Both the position numbers and the translations under genes were made by a program. Source: Symbiodinium natans (lineage: Eukaryota > Sar > Dinophyceae > Suessiales > Symbiodiniaceae). Taken from it: a stretch of 64,000 nt of DNA. The stretch spans positions 401,001 through 465,000 of the forward strand of contig CAJNDS010000347.1 in NCBI GenBank assembly GCA_905221605.1, written 5' to 3'. The notes under the pieces were generated by a model. It searched no databases, had not been told where the DNA came from, and saw only the letters and a list, made by a program, of their open reading frames with translations. Positions 31,894 through 46,932 of the stretch are shown one piece after another (position 1 is the stretch's first letter; the number at the start of each line of letters is the position of its first letter).

Positions 31894-33005
31894 CTAGCCC
31901 TTGACCTCTGAGATCTTCTTGAAAAAGCCGACCTGGCAGCAAAGCACAAGTCGCTGCAGCCACTTTCACGCGAGACAGACCATGCCATGGGTCAGAGGTT
32001 CGCGGGTCTTCGGGGGGTCTGGCTGGAAATCCTAGGACATTCAATCCGACTCACAGCAACAGCAACGCTGCCTTGGGGAAGCAGACCAAGAAACAGACGG
32101 AGATCATGGCAGGCACCTCTCGAAGGACAAGCGGCACGTTGCTTGGAAGCTTTGGGGCAACTATGCTCTCGCTTCGCACAGGAAGGTCATGGAACGTCTG
32201 CCTAGCAGAACTCTCCCAGTTGCTGGCAGTTGCTGGCAGGCCCTACATGACGCCAGCCCCAAGCGTGCAAGAAACAAAATGCGAAACCACATCCGCTTAG
32301 GGCAACCCTCTTCAAGTGGGACACGAGCAGACAGCCAAAGACGCTGCTGCCATGCTCCATCATGAATACTTTGGCCACCGAGTCTTGTGCAGCTGCTGCC
32401 AAAATCTTCAAACGACACAAACGCCATGATGCTGCATTGCCCTTGCCGTCGGCTAGAGGCCCTGCAACTGCAACCCCGAAGGCGTCCCAGAACTCACAAA
32501 TCCAAATCCGGCCTCGGAGTCGGGTGGAATGGCCATGCCGGAGTGAAGGCAGAAGCACTGACCCTGCCTTGGATTGCACTTGCACTTGCGCAGTGCACTC
32601 GCACGTGGTTCACACACAGGCACGCGGCGTGTGGAGCTGGAACCACGAAGCGATGCAGCTTCCCCAAGCACGTGAAACCCGAAAGCCTTTGGCCAAAGGC
32701 GCTGCTTGATGCATACCTTGGGCGACTCGAAGCGGATGTCCATGCAGAAGCAGCGGAGCCTTCGATGCCGACAAGGTGACGGTGGAGGAACATGATCTAT
32801 GCAAGGTGTGAGGGGCGCCACATGCGAGGATCTTGCGAGGTCTCGCCTGCAGCATGCAGTATGAATGGGCCCGAGTGCCTGGATCTGTCTCCTTCTCGGA
32901 GTGACATGAATGCAATCCCGACACATTTTCAAAACTGTAGATCGCGGCAAGCACACACGCACACGCACACGCACACGCACGACACACGCACACGCACGAC
33001 ACACG

Positions 33006-33036
<31 letters not shown>

Positions 33037-34449
33037 AAAACCCACGCACAACACACGCGCATCGGAGACTTGCAAGGCTTGCGGTGGACGTTCTGGAATG
33101 TTCTGGACTTGGGCCCTGCCACGTCAATTCACGTCACCAAGTGACTTGTCAGCGCCACTCTTGAGGCAGAAGTCGCAAGAGAGACAGAGCAGCGTCTCCT
33201 CAGGCTTGAGCAGGTGCCGATACGATCGGATGTGCGTCTCAGATGCTAACTGCGGCTATACAACACGTGTACCATACCAGTGTACCTTTGGCGCGCCGTC
33301 TCCGGCCACACCTCGGGCGTGATGCACGGCACCCTCCCTTCGCGCCATGCTCACTCGTTTTGAGATGGAGTATACAGTATACACTCATGCCTCCCTGTTA
33401 GAAATCGAGAGTGCTGGGGCGCAAGTGAGCATGAGGCATAGAACGAGAAAAAGAAAATGGGGGAGGGAGAGAAAAGGAGAGAGGGAGAGCACCTGTTGCA
33501 TGCTCTCGCACACATGCAGTCTCGTGCAGTTAAATGAAGACAAGCGCATCTTATGCTTGTGTCTTCGTCATCCTCCCAAAGTAAAAAACCACTAGGGAGA
33601 GAGAGAGAGAGAGACGGACCCAATTTGCAAACAAATGAGAATAGCTGTCCTTGCCAAGACGGATACGCGCGTTGATGTTTGGTAGCTCGCAGTCTGACAC
33701 CGCAGCCCCAACTTTTGACCCCAAGCTATCGACTCACTCCTTGGCGGCGCAGCCAATCTCCGGGTTCTCAATCTGAATGCCGTTGAAGCAGCCTTGATCC
33801 GATTCAAGGGACACAAAACTTCGGAAGAAGCTGCAGGGGCCACGATCTCTTCGGTGTGCTGTAGCACCACTGGGTTGACCGTTCGACTCCTTTGAAAAGT
33901 CTTTGTGGGGTCCCCTGAACCTTGAACGCCAAAGGCCAACCCTAAACAACAGCGCAGCGCCTCGTTCGAACAACAGCTGGACTTACATCACGGCTGTCGG
34001 GGTTCTGCATTGTGAAAACTGTGAACCCTGAACTTGACAACATGTTGGCTTCAGAGTATTCAATGAGTATTCTCGTGGGCTCACTAGTCTCGGGTCCTCG
34101 GAAGGAGCTGTGACCTAGGACCTAGGAAGACTGCCAGAACAAGCGTGGAGCCCCCAACCACAACCGAAAGCCCGAAGCCACGAAATGCCACGAATATCAA
34201 GTACCCACCGGAGCGGCAGAAGCAGGCGCCGTACACGATCACCTTCCGCACGGAGGTAGGAAGAGCAACCGAGGCTCAACTTGGGAAAGAGACGGCGCCA
34301 AGGCGCCAAACAGCCCGACGCTTCAGACTTTGGGACTACAGAGTCTCTACTTTCGTTGAATTTTCAGATGCCCTTCAAAAAGACTGAATCCTACGCGCCG
34401 CCTTGGACTCGTCGATCGCGGACATGCTCATCTGCGATGGGGCCGACAT
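31894..34449 (-). CDS. Cys-rich array gene, copy 5
   Basis: Exons E1 34402-34449, E2 34215-34242, E3 33740-33792, E4 33146-33198, E5 32717-32759, E6 32513-32563, E7 32072-32116, E8 31894-31932. Same predicted protein as copy 2. Intron 3 carries a private ~107-bp insertion (33490-33596) inside the (GA)n run, and intron 4 a long ACACGC/AC run near 32950-33050. Confidence 0.78.
33490..33596. repeat. Private ~107-bp insertion in copy 5
   Basis: The sequence from CACCTGTTGCATGCTCTCGC to AAAAACCACTAGG interrupts the GAGAGA tract that is continuous at the same place in the other copies. No obvious inverted ends; the flanking GA repeat hides any target duplication. Confidence 0.7.
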
Positions 34450-34798
34450 GTTTCTAAGACTTTCCACAGGTGACCCTGCAACGGGTGAGATCTGCTCCCT
34501 GGTTCCAAGACGGCTGCAGGATGCGACGATGCGGTCATGCGCATGCCGTGCTCTGCCCTCCGCATGCTCCGCATACATGACCCCGCCCACTTAGCTTGCT
34601 ATAGTCGGTTGACAACAGCTCCTGAATGCGGATGCGGAGAACACACATCATCAACAAGTCAACAAAATCATGGGGCAGGTGGCAGGCGCGAATGCACTTT
34701 TGGCTTCGTTGTGCAGGGATTCAGTTCAGAGAGCTATTTCGGCCGCCGTTTCTGCAACAGACACTCGGGAAGGAGACGCGGACCGAAAGGCGCCGCAT

Positions 34799-34863
34799 GC
34801 TCCTACTTCTTTAACACAGGACTGCTTCCTTGTGCAGCCTGTAACTTAACCGCTCCTACTTCT
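34799..34863. mobile_element. 41-bp mini-insertion with 12-bp duplication
   Basis: GCTCCTACTTCT occurs at 34799-34810 and 34852-34863; the other intergenic spacers have it once. The 41 bases between (34811-34851) begin TTAACACAGG and end CCTGTAACTTAACC, whose reverse complement carries TTAAGTTACAGG, so the ends are imperfect inverted repeats. It lies in the spacer between copies 5 and 6. Confidence 0.6.
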
Positions 34864-35002
34864 AAGCGTGTTCAAGGAATTAGTGTTAGGAATTGGAACG
34901 TCGATATTCTTGTGAACTAACGAACCGGACCAACTCCATCAAACATACTCCATTCCCCGCACTTCGGAAGGGAAGCTTCACAGGACCGAGGACGACCCAC
35001 AT

Positions 35003-37384
35003 CTAGCCCTTGACCTCTGAGATCTTCTTGAAAAAGCCGACCTGGCAGTAAAGCACAAGTCGCTGCAGCCACTTTCACGCGAGACAGACCATGCCATGGG
35101 TCAGAGGTTCGCGGGGTCTTCGGGGGGTCTGGCTGGAAATCCTAGGACATTCAATCCGACTCACAGCAACAGCAACGCTGCCTTGGGGAAGCAGACCAAG
35201 AAACAGACGGAGATCATGGCAGGCACCTCTCGAAGGACAAGCGGCACGTTGCTTGGAAGCTTTGGGGCAACTATGCTCTCGCTTCGCACAGGAAGGTCAT
35301 GGAACGTCTGCCTAGCAGAACTCTCCCAGTTGCTGGCAGTTGCTGGCAGGCCCTACATGATGCCAGCCCCAAGCGTGCAAGAAACAAAATGCGAAACCAC
35401 ATCCGCTTAGGGCAACCCTCTTCAAGTGGGACACGAGCAGACAGCCAAAGACGCTGCTGCCATGCTCCATCATGAATACTTTGGCCACCGAGTCTTGTGC
35501 AGCTGCTGCCAAAATCTTCAAACGACACAAACGCCATGATGCTGCATTGCCCTTGCCGTCGGCTAGAGGCCCTGCAACTGCAACCCCGAAGGCGTCCCAG
35601 AACTCACAAATCCAAATCCGGCCTCGGAGTCGGGTGGAATGGCCATGCCGGAGTGAAGGCAGAAGCACTGACCCTGCCTTGGATTGCACTTGCACTTGCG
35701 CCGTGCACTCGCACGTGGCTCACACACAGGCACGCGGCGTGTGGAGCTGGAACCACGAAGCGATGCAGCTTCCCCAAGCACGTGAAACCCGAAAGCCTTT
35801 GGCCAAAGGCGCTGCTTGATGCATACCTTGGGCGACTCGAAGCGGATGTCCATGCAGAAGCAGCGGAGCCTTCGATGCCGATAAGGTGACGGTGGAGGAA
35901 CATGATCTACCCAAGGTGTGAGGGGCGCCACATGCCAGGATCTTGCGAGGTCTCGCCTGCAGCATGCAGTATGAATGGGCCCAAGTGCCTGGATCTGTCT
36001 CCCTCTCGGAGTGACATGAATGCAATCCGGCACATTTTCAAAACTTTAGATCGCGGCAAGCACACACGCACACGCACACGCACACGCACGACACACGCAC
36101 ACACACAAACACACAAAACCCACGCGCAACACACGCGCATCGGAGACTTGCAAGGCTTGCGGTGGACGTTCTGGAATGTTCTGGACTTGGGCCCTGCCAC
36201 GTCAATTCACGTCACCAAGTGACTTGTCAGCGCCACTCTTGAGGCAGAAGTCGCAAGAGAGACAGAGCAGCGTCTCCTCAGGCTTGAGCAGGTGCCGATA
36301 CGATCGGATGTGCGTCTCAGATGCTAACTGCGGCTATACAACACGTGTACCATACCAGTGTACCTTTGGCGCGCCGTCTCCGGCCACACCTCGGGCGTGA
36401 TGCACGGCACCCTCCCTTCGCGCCATGCTCACTCGTTTTGAGATGGAGTATACACTCATGCCTCCCTGTTAGAAATCGAGAGTGCTGGGGGCGCAAGTGA
36501 GCATGAGGCATAGAACGAGAAAAAGAAAATGGGGGAGGGAGAGAAAAGGAGAGAGGGAGAGAGAGAGAGAGAGACGGACCCAGTTTGCAAACAAATGAGA
36601 ATCGCTGTCCTTGCCAAGACGGATACGCACGTTGATGCATGGCTTTGGTAGCTCGTTTGACCCCAAGCTATCGACTCACTCCTTGGCGGCGCAGCCAATC
36701 TCCGGGTTCTCAATCTGAATGCCGTTGAAGCAGCCTTGATCCGATTCAAGGGACACAAAACTTCGGAAGAAGCTGCAGGGGCCACGATCTCTTCGGTGTG
36801 CTGTAGCACCACTGGGTTGACCGTTCGACTCCTTTGAAAAGTCTTTATGGGGTCCCCTGAACCTTGAACGCCAAAGGCCAACCCTAAACAACAGCGCAGC
36901 GCCTCGTTCGAACAACAGCTGGATTTACATCACGGCTGTCGGGGTTCTGCATCGTGAAAACTGTGAACCCTGAACTTGACAACATGTTGGCTTCAGAGTA
37001 TTCAATGAGTATTCTCGTGTGCTCACTAGTCTCGGGTCCTCGGAAGGAGCTGTGACCTAGGAAGACTGCCAGAACAAGCGTGGAGCCCCCAACCACAACC
37101 AAAAGCCCGAAGCCACGAAATGCCACGAATATCAAGTACCCACCGGAGCGGCAGAAGCAGGCGCCGTACACGATCACCTTCCGCACGGAGGTAGGAAGAG
37201 CAACCGAGGCTCAACTTGGGAAAGAGACGGCGCCAAGGCGCCAAACAGCCCGACGCTTCAGACTTTGGGACTACAGAGTCTCTACTTTCGTTGAATTTTC
37301 AGATGCCCTTCAAAAAGACTGAATCCTACGCGCCGCCTTGGACTCGTCGATCGCGGACATGCTCATCTGCGATGGGGCCGACAT
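35003..37384 (-). CDS. Cys-rich array gene, copy 6
   Basis: Exons E1 37337-37384, E2 37150-37177, E3 36682-36734, E4 36224-36276, E5 35827-35869, E6 35623-35673, E7 35182-35226, E8 35003-35041. Same predicted protein as copy 2. Both spacers beside this copy carry the 41-bp mini-insertion. Intron 3 lacks about 24 bp next to E3 that neighbouring copies keep. Confidence 0.78.
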
Positions 37385-37733
37385 GTTTCAAAGACTTTCC
37401 ACAGGTGACCCTGCAACGGGTGAGATCTGCTCCCTGGTTCCAAGACGGCTGCAGGATGCCACGATGCGGTCATGCGCATGCCGTGCTCTGCCCTCCGCAT
37501 GCTCCGCATACATGACCCTGCCCACTTAGCTTGCTATAGTCGGTTGGCAACAGCTCCTGAATGCGGATGCGGAGAACACACATCATCAACAAGTCAACAA
37601 AATCATGGGGCAGGTGGCAGGCGCGAATGCACTTTTGGCTTCGCTGCGCAGGGATTCAGTTCAGAGAGCTATTTCGGCTGCCGTTTCTGCAGCAGACACT
37701 CGGGAAGGAGACGCGGACCGACATGCGCCGCAT

Positions 37734-37798
37734 GCTCCTACTTCTTTAACACAGGACTGCTTCCTTGTGCAGCCTGTAACTTAACCGCTCCTACTTCT
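37734..37798. mobile_element. 41-bp mini-insertion, second occurrence
   Basis: Same insertion and 12-bp duplication (37734-37745, 37787-37798) as at 34799-34863, in the spacer between copies 6 and 7. The identical site and sequence mean it spread by duplication or gene conversion of the spacer, not by a second transposition. Confidence 0.65.
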
Positions 37799-37937
37799 AA
37801 GCGTGTTCAAGGAATTAGTGTTAGGAATTGGAACGTCGATATTCTTGTGAACTAACGAACCGGACCAACTCCATCAAACATACTCCATTCCCCGCACTTC
37901 GGAAGGGAAGCTTCACAGGACCGAGGACGACCCACAT

Positions 37938-40351
37938 CTAGCCCTTGACCTCTGAGATCTTCTTGAAAAAGCCGACCTGGCAGTAAAGCACAAGTCGCTG
38001 CAGCCACTTCCACGCGAGACAGACCATGCCATGGGTCAGGGTCTTCGGGGGGTCTGGCTGGAAATCCTAGGAAATTCAATCCGACTCACAGCAACAGCAA
38101 CGCTGCCTTGGGGAAGCAGACCAAGAAACAGACGGAGATCATGGCAGGCACCTCTCGAAGGACAAGCGGCACGTTGCTTGGAAGCTTTGGGGCAACTATG
38201 CTCTCGCTTCGCACAGGAAGGTCATGGAACGTCTGCCTAGCAGAACTCTCCCAGTTGCTGGCAGTTGCTGGCAGGCCCTACATGATGCCAGCCCCAAGCG
38301 TGCAAGAAACAAAATGCGAAACCACATCCGCTTAGGGCAACCCTCTTCAAGTGGGACACGAGCAGACAGCCAAAGACGCTGCTGCCATGCTCCATCATGA
38401 ATACTTTGGCCACCGAGTCTTGTGCAGCTGCTGCCAAAATCTTCAAACGACACAAACGCCATGATGCTGCATTGCCCTTGCCGTCGGCTAGAGGCCCTGC
38501 AACTGCAACCCCGAAGGCGTCCCAGAAGTCACAAATCCAAATCCGGCCTCGGAGTCGGGTGGAATGGCCATGCCGGAGTGAAGGCAGAAGCACTGACCCT
38601 GCCTTGGATTGCACTTGCACTTGCGCAGTGCACTCGCACGTGGTTCACACACAGGCACGCGGTGTGTGGAGCTAGAACCACGAAGCGATGCAGCTTCCCC
38701 AAACATGTGAAACCCGAAAGCCTTTGGCCAAAGGCGCTGCTTGATGCATACCTTGGGCGACTCGAAGCGGATGTCCATGCAGAAGCAGCGGAGCCTTCGA
38801 TGCCGATAAGGTGACGGTGGAGGAACATGATCTACCCAAGGTGTGAAAGGCGCCACATGCCAGGATCTTGCGAGGTCTCGCCTGCAGCATGCAGTATGAA
38901 TGGGCCCAAGTGCCTGGATCTGTCTCCTTCTCGGAGTGACATGAATGCAATCCCGACACATTTTCAAAACTGTAGATCGCGGCACGCACACACGCACACG
39001 CACACGCACACGCACAACACACGCGCATCGGAGACTTGCAAGGCTTGCGGCGGAAGTTCTGGAATGTTCTGGACTTGGGCCCTGCCACGTCAATTCACGT
39101 CACCAAGTGACTTGTCAGCGCCACTCTTGAGGCAGAAGTCGCAAGAGAGACAGAGCAGCGTCTCCTCAGGCTTGAGCAGGTGCCGATACGATCGGATGTG
39201 CGTCTCAGATGCTAACTGCAGCTATACAACACGTGTACCATACCAGTATACCTTTGGCGCGCCGTCTCCGGCCACACCTCGGGCGTGATGCACGGCACCC
39301 TCCCTTCGCGCCATGCTCACTCGTTTTGAGATGGAGTATACACTCATGCCTCCCTGTTAGAAATCGAGAGTGCTGGGGGCGCAGTGAGCATAAGGCATAG
39401 AACGAGAAAAAGAAAATGGGGGAGGGAGAGAAAAGGAGAGAGGGAGAGAGAGAGAGAGAGAGACGGACCCAGTTTGCAAACAAATGAGAATCGCTGTCCT
39501 TGCCAAGACGGATACGCGCGCTGATGCATGGCTTTGGTAGCTCGCAGTCTAAGACCGCAGCCCCAACTTTTGACCCCAAGCTATCGACTCACTCCTTGGC
39601 GGCGCAGCCAATCTCCGGGTTCTCAATCTGAATGCCGTTGAAGCAGCCTTGATCCGATTCAAGGGACACAAAACTTCGGGATTAGGCCTTGACCCAGCTT
39701 TTGGGTTGAGAGATGAAGGTGGTGTGAAGAAGCTGCAGGGGCCACGATCTCTTCGGTGTGCTGTAGCACCACTGGGTTGACCGTTCGACTCCTTTGAAAA
39801 GTCTTAGTGGGGTCCCCTGAACCTTGAACGCCAAAGGCCAACCCTAAACAACAGCGCAGCGCCTCGTTCGAACAACAGCTGGACTTACATCACGGCTGTC
39901 GGGGTTCTGCATCGTGAAAACTGTGAACCCTGAACTTGACAACATGTTGGCTTCAGAGTATTCAATGAGTATTCTCGTGTGCTCACTAGTCTCGGGTCCC
40001 CGGAAGGAGCTGTGACCAAGGACCTAGGAAGACTGCCAGAACAAGCGCGGAGCCCCCAACCACAACCAAAAGCCCGAAGCCACGAAATGCCACGAATATC
40101 AAGTACCCGCCGGAGCGGCAGAAGCAGGCGCCGTACACGATCACCTTCCGCACGGAGGTAGGAAGAGCAACCGAGGCTCAACTTGGGAAAGAGACGGCGC
40201 CAAGGCGCCAAACAGCCCGACGCTTCAGACTTTGGGACTACAGAGTCTCTACTTTCGTTGAATTTTCAGATGCCCTTCAAAAAGACTGAATCCTGCGCGC
40301 CGCCTTGGACTCGTCGATCGCGGACATGCTCATCTGCGATGGGGCCGACAT
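37938..40351 (-). CDS. Cys-rich array gene, copy 7
   Basis: Exons E1 40304-40351, E2 40117-40144, E3 39595-39647, E4 39112-39164, E5 38752-38794, E6 38548-38598, E7 38107-38151, E8 37938-37976. Same predicted protein as copy 2. From E6 to E4 it is essentially identical to copy 8 at a fixed offset of 2908 bp, introns included. It has the 47-bp insertion (39680-39726). Confidence 0.78.
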
Positions 40352-40852
40352 GTTTCAAAGACTTTCCAAGGGTGACCCTGCAACGGGTGAGATCTGCTCC
40401 CTGGTTCCAAGACGGCTGCAGGATGCGACGATGCGGTCATGCGCATGCCGTGTTCTGCCCTCCGCATGCTCCGCATACATGACCCTGCCCACTTAGCTTG
40501 CTATAGTCGGTTGGCAACAGCTCCTGAATGCGTATGTGGAGAACACACATCATCAACAAGTCAACAAAATCATGGGGCAGGTGGCAGGTGCGAATGCATT
40601 TTGGCTTCGCTGCGCAGGGATTCAGTTCAGAGAGCTATTTCGGCTGCCGTTTCTGCAGCGGACCCTTCGGGAAGGAGACGCGGACCGACATGCGCCGCAT
40701 GCTCCTACTTCTGAGCGTGTTCAAGGCATTAGTGTTAGGAATTGGAAACGTCGATATTCTTGTGAAGTAACGAACCGGACCAACTCCATCAAACATACTC
40801 CACTCCCCGCACTTCGGAAGGGAAGCTTCGCAGGACCGAGGACGACCCTCGT

Positions 40853-43250
40853 CTAGCCCTTGACCTCTGAGATCTTCTTGAAAAAGCCGACCTGGCAGCA
40901 AAGCACAAGTCGCTGCAGCCACTTCCACGCGAGACAGACCATGCCATGGGTCAGAGGTTCGCGGGGTCTTCGGGGGGTCTGGCTGGAAATCCTAGGACAT
41001 TCAATCCGACTCACAGCAACGGCAACGCTGCCTTGGGGAAGCAGACCAAGAAACAGACGGAGATCATGGCAGGCACCTCTTGAAGGACAAGCGGCACGTT
41101 GCTTGGAAGCTTTGGGGCAACTATGCTCTCGCTTCGCACAGGACCTAGCAGAACTCTCCCAGTTGCTGGCAGTTGCTGGCAGGCCCTACATGATGCCAGC
41201 CCCAAGCGTGCAAGAAGCAAAAGGCGAAACCACATCCGCTTAGGGCAACCCTCTTCAACTGGGACACGAGCAGACAGCCAAAGACGCTGCTGCCATGCTC
41301 CATCATGAATACTTTGGCCACCGAGTCTTGTGCAGCTGCTGCCAAAATCTTCAAACGACACAAACGCCATGATGCTGCATTGCCCTTGCCCTCGGCTAGA
41401 GGCCCTGCAACTGCAACCCCGAAGGCGTCCCAGAAGTCACAAATCCAAATCCGGCCTCGGAGTCGGGTGGAATGGCCATGCCGGAGTGAAGGCAGAAGCA
41501 CTGACCCTGCCTTGGATTGCACTTGCACTTGCGCAGTGCACTCGCACGTGGTTCACACACAGGCACGCGGTGTGTGGAGCTAGAACCACGAAGCGATGCA
41601 GCTTCCCCAAACATGTGAAACCCGAAAGCCTTTGGCCAAAGGCGCTGCTTGATGCATACCTTGGGCGACTCGAAGCGGATGTCCATGCAGAAGCAGCGGA
41701 GCCTTCGATGCCGATAAGGTGACGGTGGAGGAACATGATCTACCCAAGGTGTGAAAGGCGCCACATGCCAGGATCTTGCGAGGTCTCGCCTGCAGCATGC
41801 AGTATGAATGGGCCCAAGTGCCTGGATCTGTCTCCTTCTCGGAGTGACATGAATGCAATCCCGACACATTTTCAAAACTGTAGATCGCGGCACGCACACA
41901 CGCACACGCACACGCACACGCACAACACACGCGCATCGGAGACTTGCAAGGCTTGCGGCGGAAGTTCTGGAATGTTCTGGACTTGGGCCCTGCCACGTCA
42001 ATTCACGTCACCAAGTGACTTGTCAGCGCCACTCTTGAGGCAGAAGTCGCAAGAGAGACAGAGCAGCGTCTCCTCAGGCTTGAGCAGGTGCCGATACGAT
42101 CGGATGTGCGTCTCAGATGCTAACTGCAGCTATACAACACGTGTACCATACCAGTATACCTTTGGCGCGCCGTCTCCGGCCACACCTCGGGCGTGATGCA
42201 CGGCACCCTCCCTTCGCGCCATGCTCACTCGTTTTGAGATGGAGTATACACTCATGCCTCCCTGTTAGAAATCGAGAGTGCTGGGGGCGTAGTGAGCATA
42301 AGGCATAGAACGAGAAAAAGAAAATGGGGGAGGGAGAGAAAAGGAGAGAGGGAGAGAGAGAGAGAGACGGACCCAGTTTGCAAACAAATGAGAATCGCTG
42401 TCCTTGCCAAGACGGATACGCGCGCTGATGCATGGCTTTGGTAGCTCGCAGTCTAAGACCGCAGCCCCAACTTTTGACCCCAAGCTATCGACTCACTCCT
42501 TGGCGGCGCAGCCAATCTCCGGGTTCTCAATCTGAATGCCGTTGAAGCAGCCTTGATCCGATTCAAGGGACACAAAACTTCGGGATTAGGCCTTGACCCA
42601 GCTTTTGGGTTGAGAGATGAAGGTGGTGTGAAGAAGCTGCAGGGGCCACGATCTCTTCGGTGTGCTGTAGCACCACTGGGTTGACCGTTCGACTCCTTTG
42701 AAAAGTCTTAGTGGGGTCCCCTGAACCTTGAACGCCAAAGGCCAACCCTAAACAACAGCGCAGCGCCTCGTTCGAACAACAGCTGGACTTACATCACGGC
42801 TGTCGGGGTTCTGCATCGTGAAAACTGTGAACCCTGAACTTGACAACATGTTGGCTTCAGAGTATTCAATGAGTAAATTCTCGTGTGCTCACTAGTCTCG
42901 GGTCCTCGGAAGGAGCTGTGACCTATGAAGACTGCCAGAAAAAGCGCGGAGCCCCCAACCACAACCAAAAGCCCGAAGCCACGAAATGCCACGAATATCA
43001 AGTACCCACCGGAGCGGCAGAAGCAGGCGCCGTACACGATCACCTTCCGCACGGAGGTAGGAAGAGCAACCGAGGCTCAACTTGGGAAAGAGACGGCGCC
43101 AAGGCGCCAAACAGCCCGACGCTTCAGACTTTGGGACTACAGAGCCTCTACTTTCGTTGAATTTTCAGATGCCCTTCAAAAAGACTGAATCCTACGCGCC
43201 GCCTTGGACTCGTCGATCGCGGACATGCTCATCTGCGATGGGGCCGACAT
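40853..43250 (-). CDS. Cys-rich array gene, copy 8
   Basis: Exons E1 43203-43250, E2 43016-43043, E3 42499-42551, E4 42020-42072, E5 41660-41702, E6 41456-41506, E7 41032-41076, E8 40853-40891. Same predicted protein as copy 2. It is the twin of copy 7; intron 6 has a short deletion beside the ACAGGACCTAGCAG junction near 41140. It has the 47-bp insertion (42584-42630). Confidence 0.78.
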
Positions 43251-43752
43251 GTTTCAAAGACTTTCCACAGGTGACCCTGCAACGGGTGAGATCTGCTCCC
43301 TGGTTCCAAGACGGCTGCAGGATGCGACGATGCGGTCATGCGCATGCCGTGCTCTGCCCTCCGCATGCTCCGCATACATGACCCTGCCCACTTAGCTTGC
43401 TATAGTCGGTTGGCAACAGCTCCTGAATGCGTATGTGGAGAACACACATCATCAACAAGTCAACAAAATCATGGGGCAGGTGGCAGGCGCGAATGCATTT
43501 TTGGCTTCGCTGCGCAAGGATTCAGTTCAGAGAGCTATTTCGGCCGCCGTTTCTGCAACAGACCCTTCGGGAAGGAGACGCGGACCAACATGCGCCGCAT
43601 GCTCCTACTTCTACGCGTATTCAAGGAAATTAATGTTAGGAATTGGAACGTCGATATTCTTGGGAACTAACGAACCGGACCAACTCCATCAAACATACTC
43701 CACTCCCCGCACTTCGGAAGGGAAGCTTCGCAGGAGCGAGGACGACCCTCGT

Positions 43753-46455
<2,703 letters not shown>

Positions 46456-46559
46456 ATTTCAAAGACTTTCCAAAGGTGACCCTGCAACGGGTGGGATCTG
46501 CTCCCTGGTTCCAAGACGGCTGCAGGATGCGACGATGCGGTCATGCGGAGCAACTGTCA

Positions 46560-46932
46560 TATGCTGCACACTCCGAAGCAAAAGCCTTGAGCATATCTTC
46601 AGAAGGCCTGATTCCAAAATGTTCACATTGACCACACTGGGGTTGCTGCAAGCAGGCGCAAGACTTTTCCTTGTCTTTATTGTGCGGGGACTGCATTTAT
46701 GCTCTTTCAAATTTGGTCCAAGAGACAGGACGCATATAGCCCCGCCGGACCGAATGCAAAAACAGCTGGCGAATCTTGTGGTGCTTACTTGTCAGGATGC
46801 TGCTGGCTGCTTATAAGGCAGGAGGAATTGCAAGGAGGGGGGAATCACTGTGACATCAACCTCCCAAGCCTCTGATCGGAAACAACTGTTAAGAGGAGGA
46901 GCCCGAGCTGGGACGTGGATAGTCGTCCACAT
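46560..46932. other. Unique spacer between array copies 9 and 10
   Basis: Not related to the spacer repeated between copies 2-9. No convincing exon on either strand. Confidence 0.4.
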
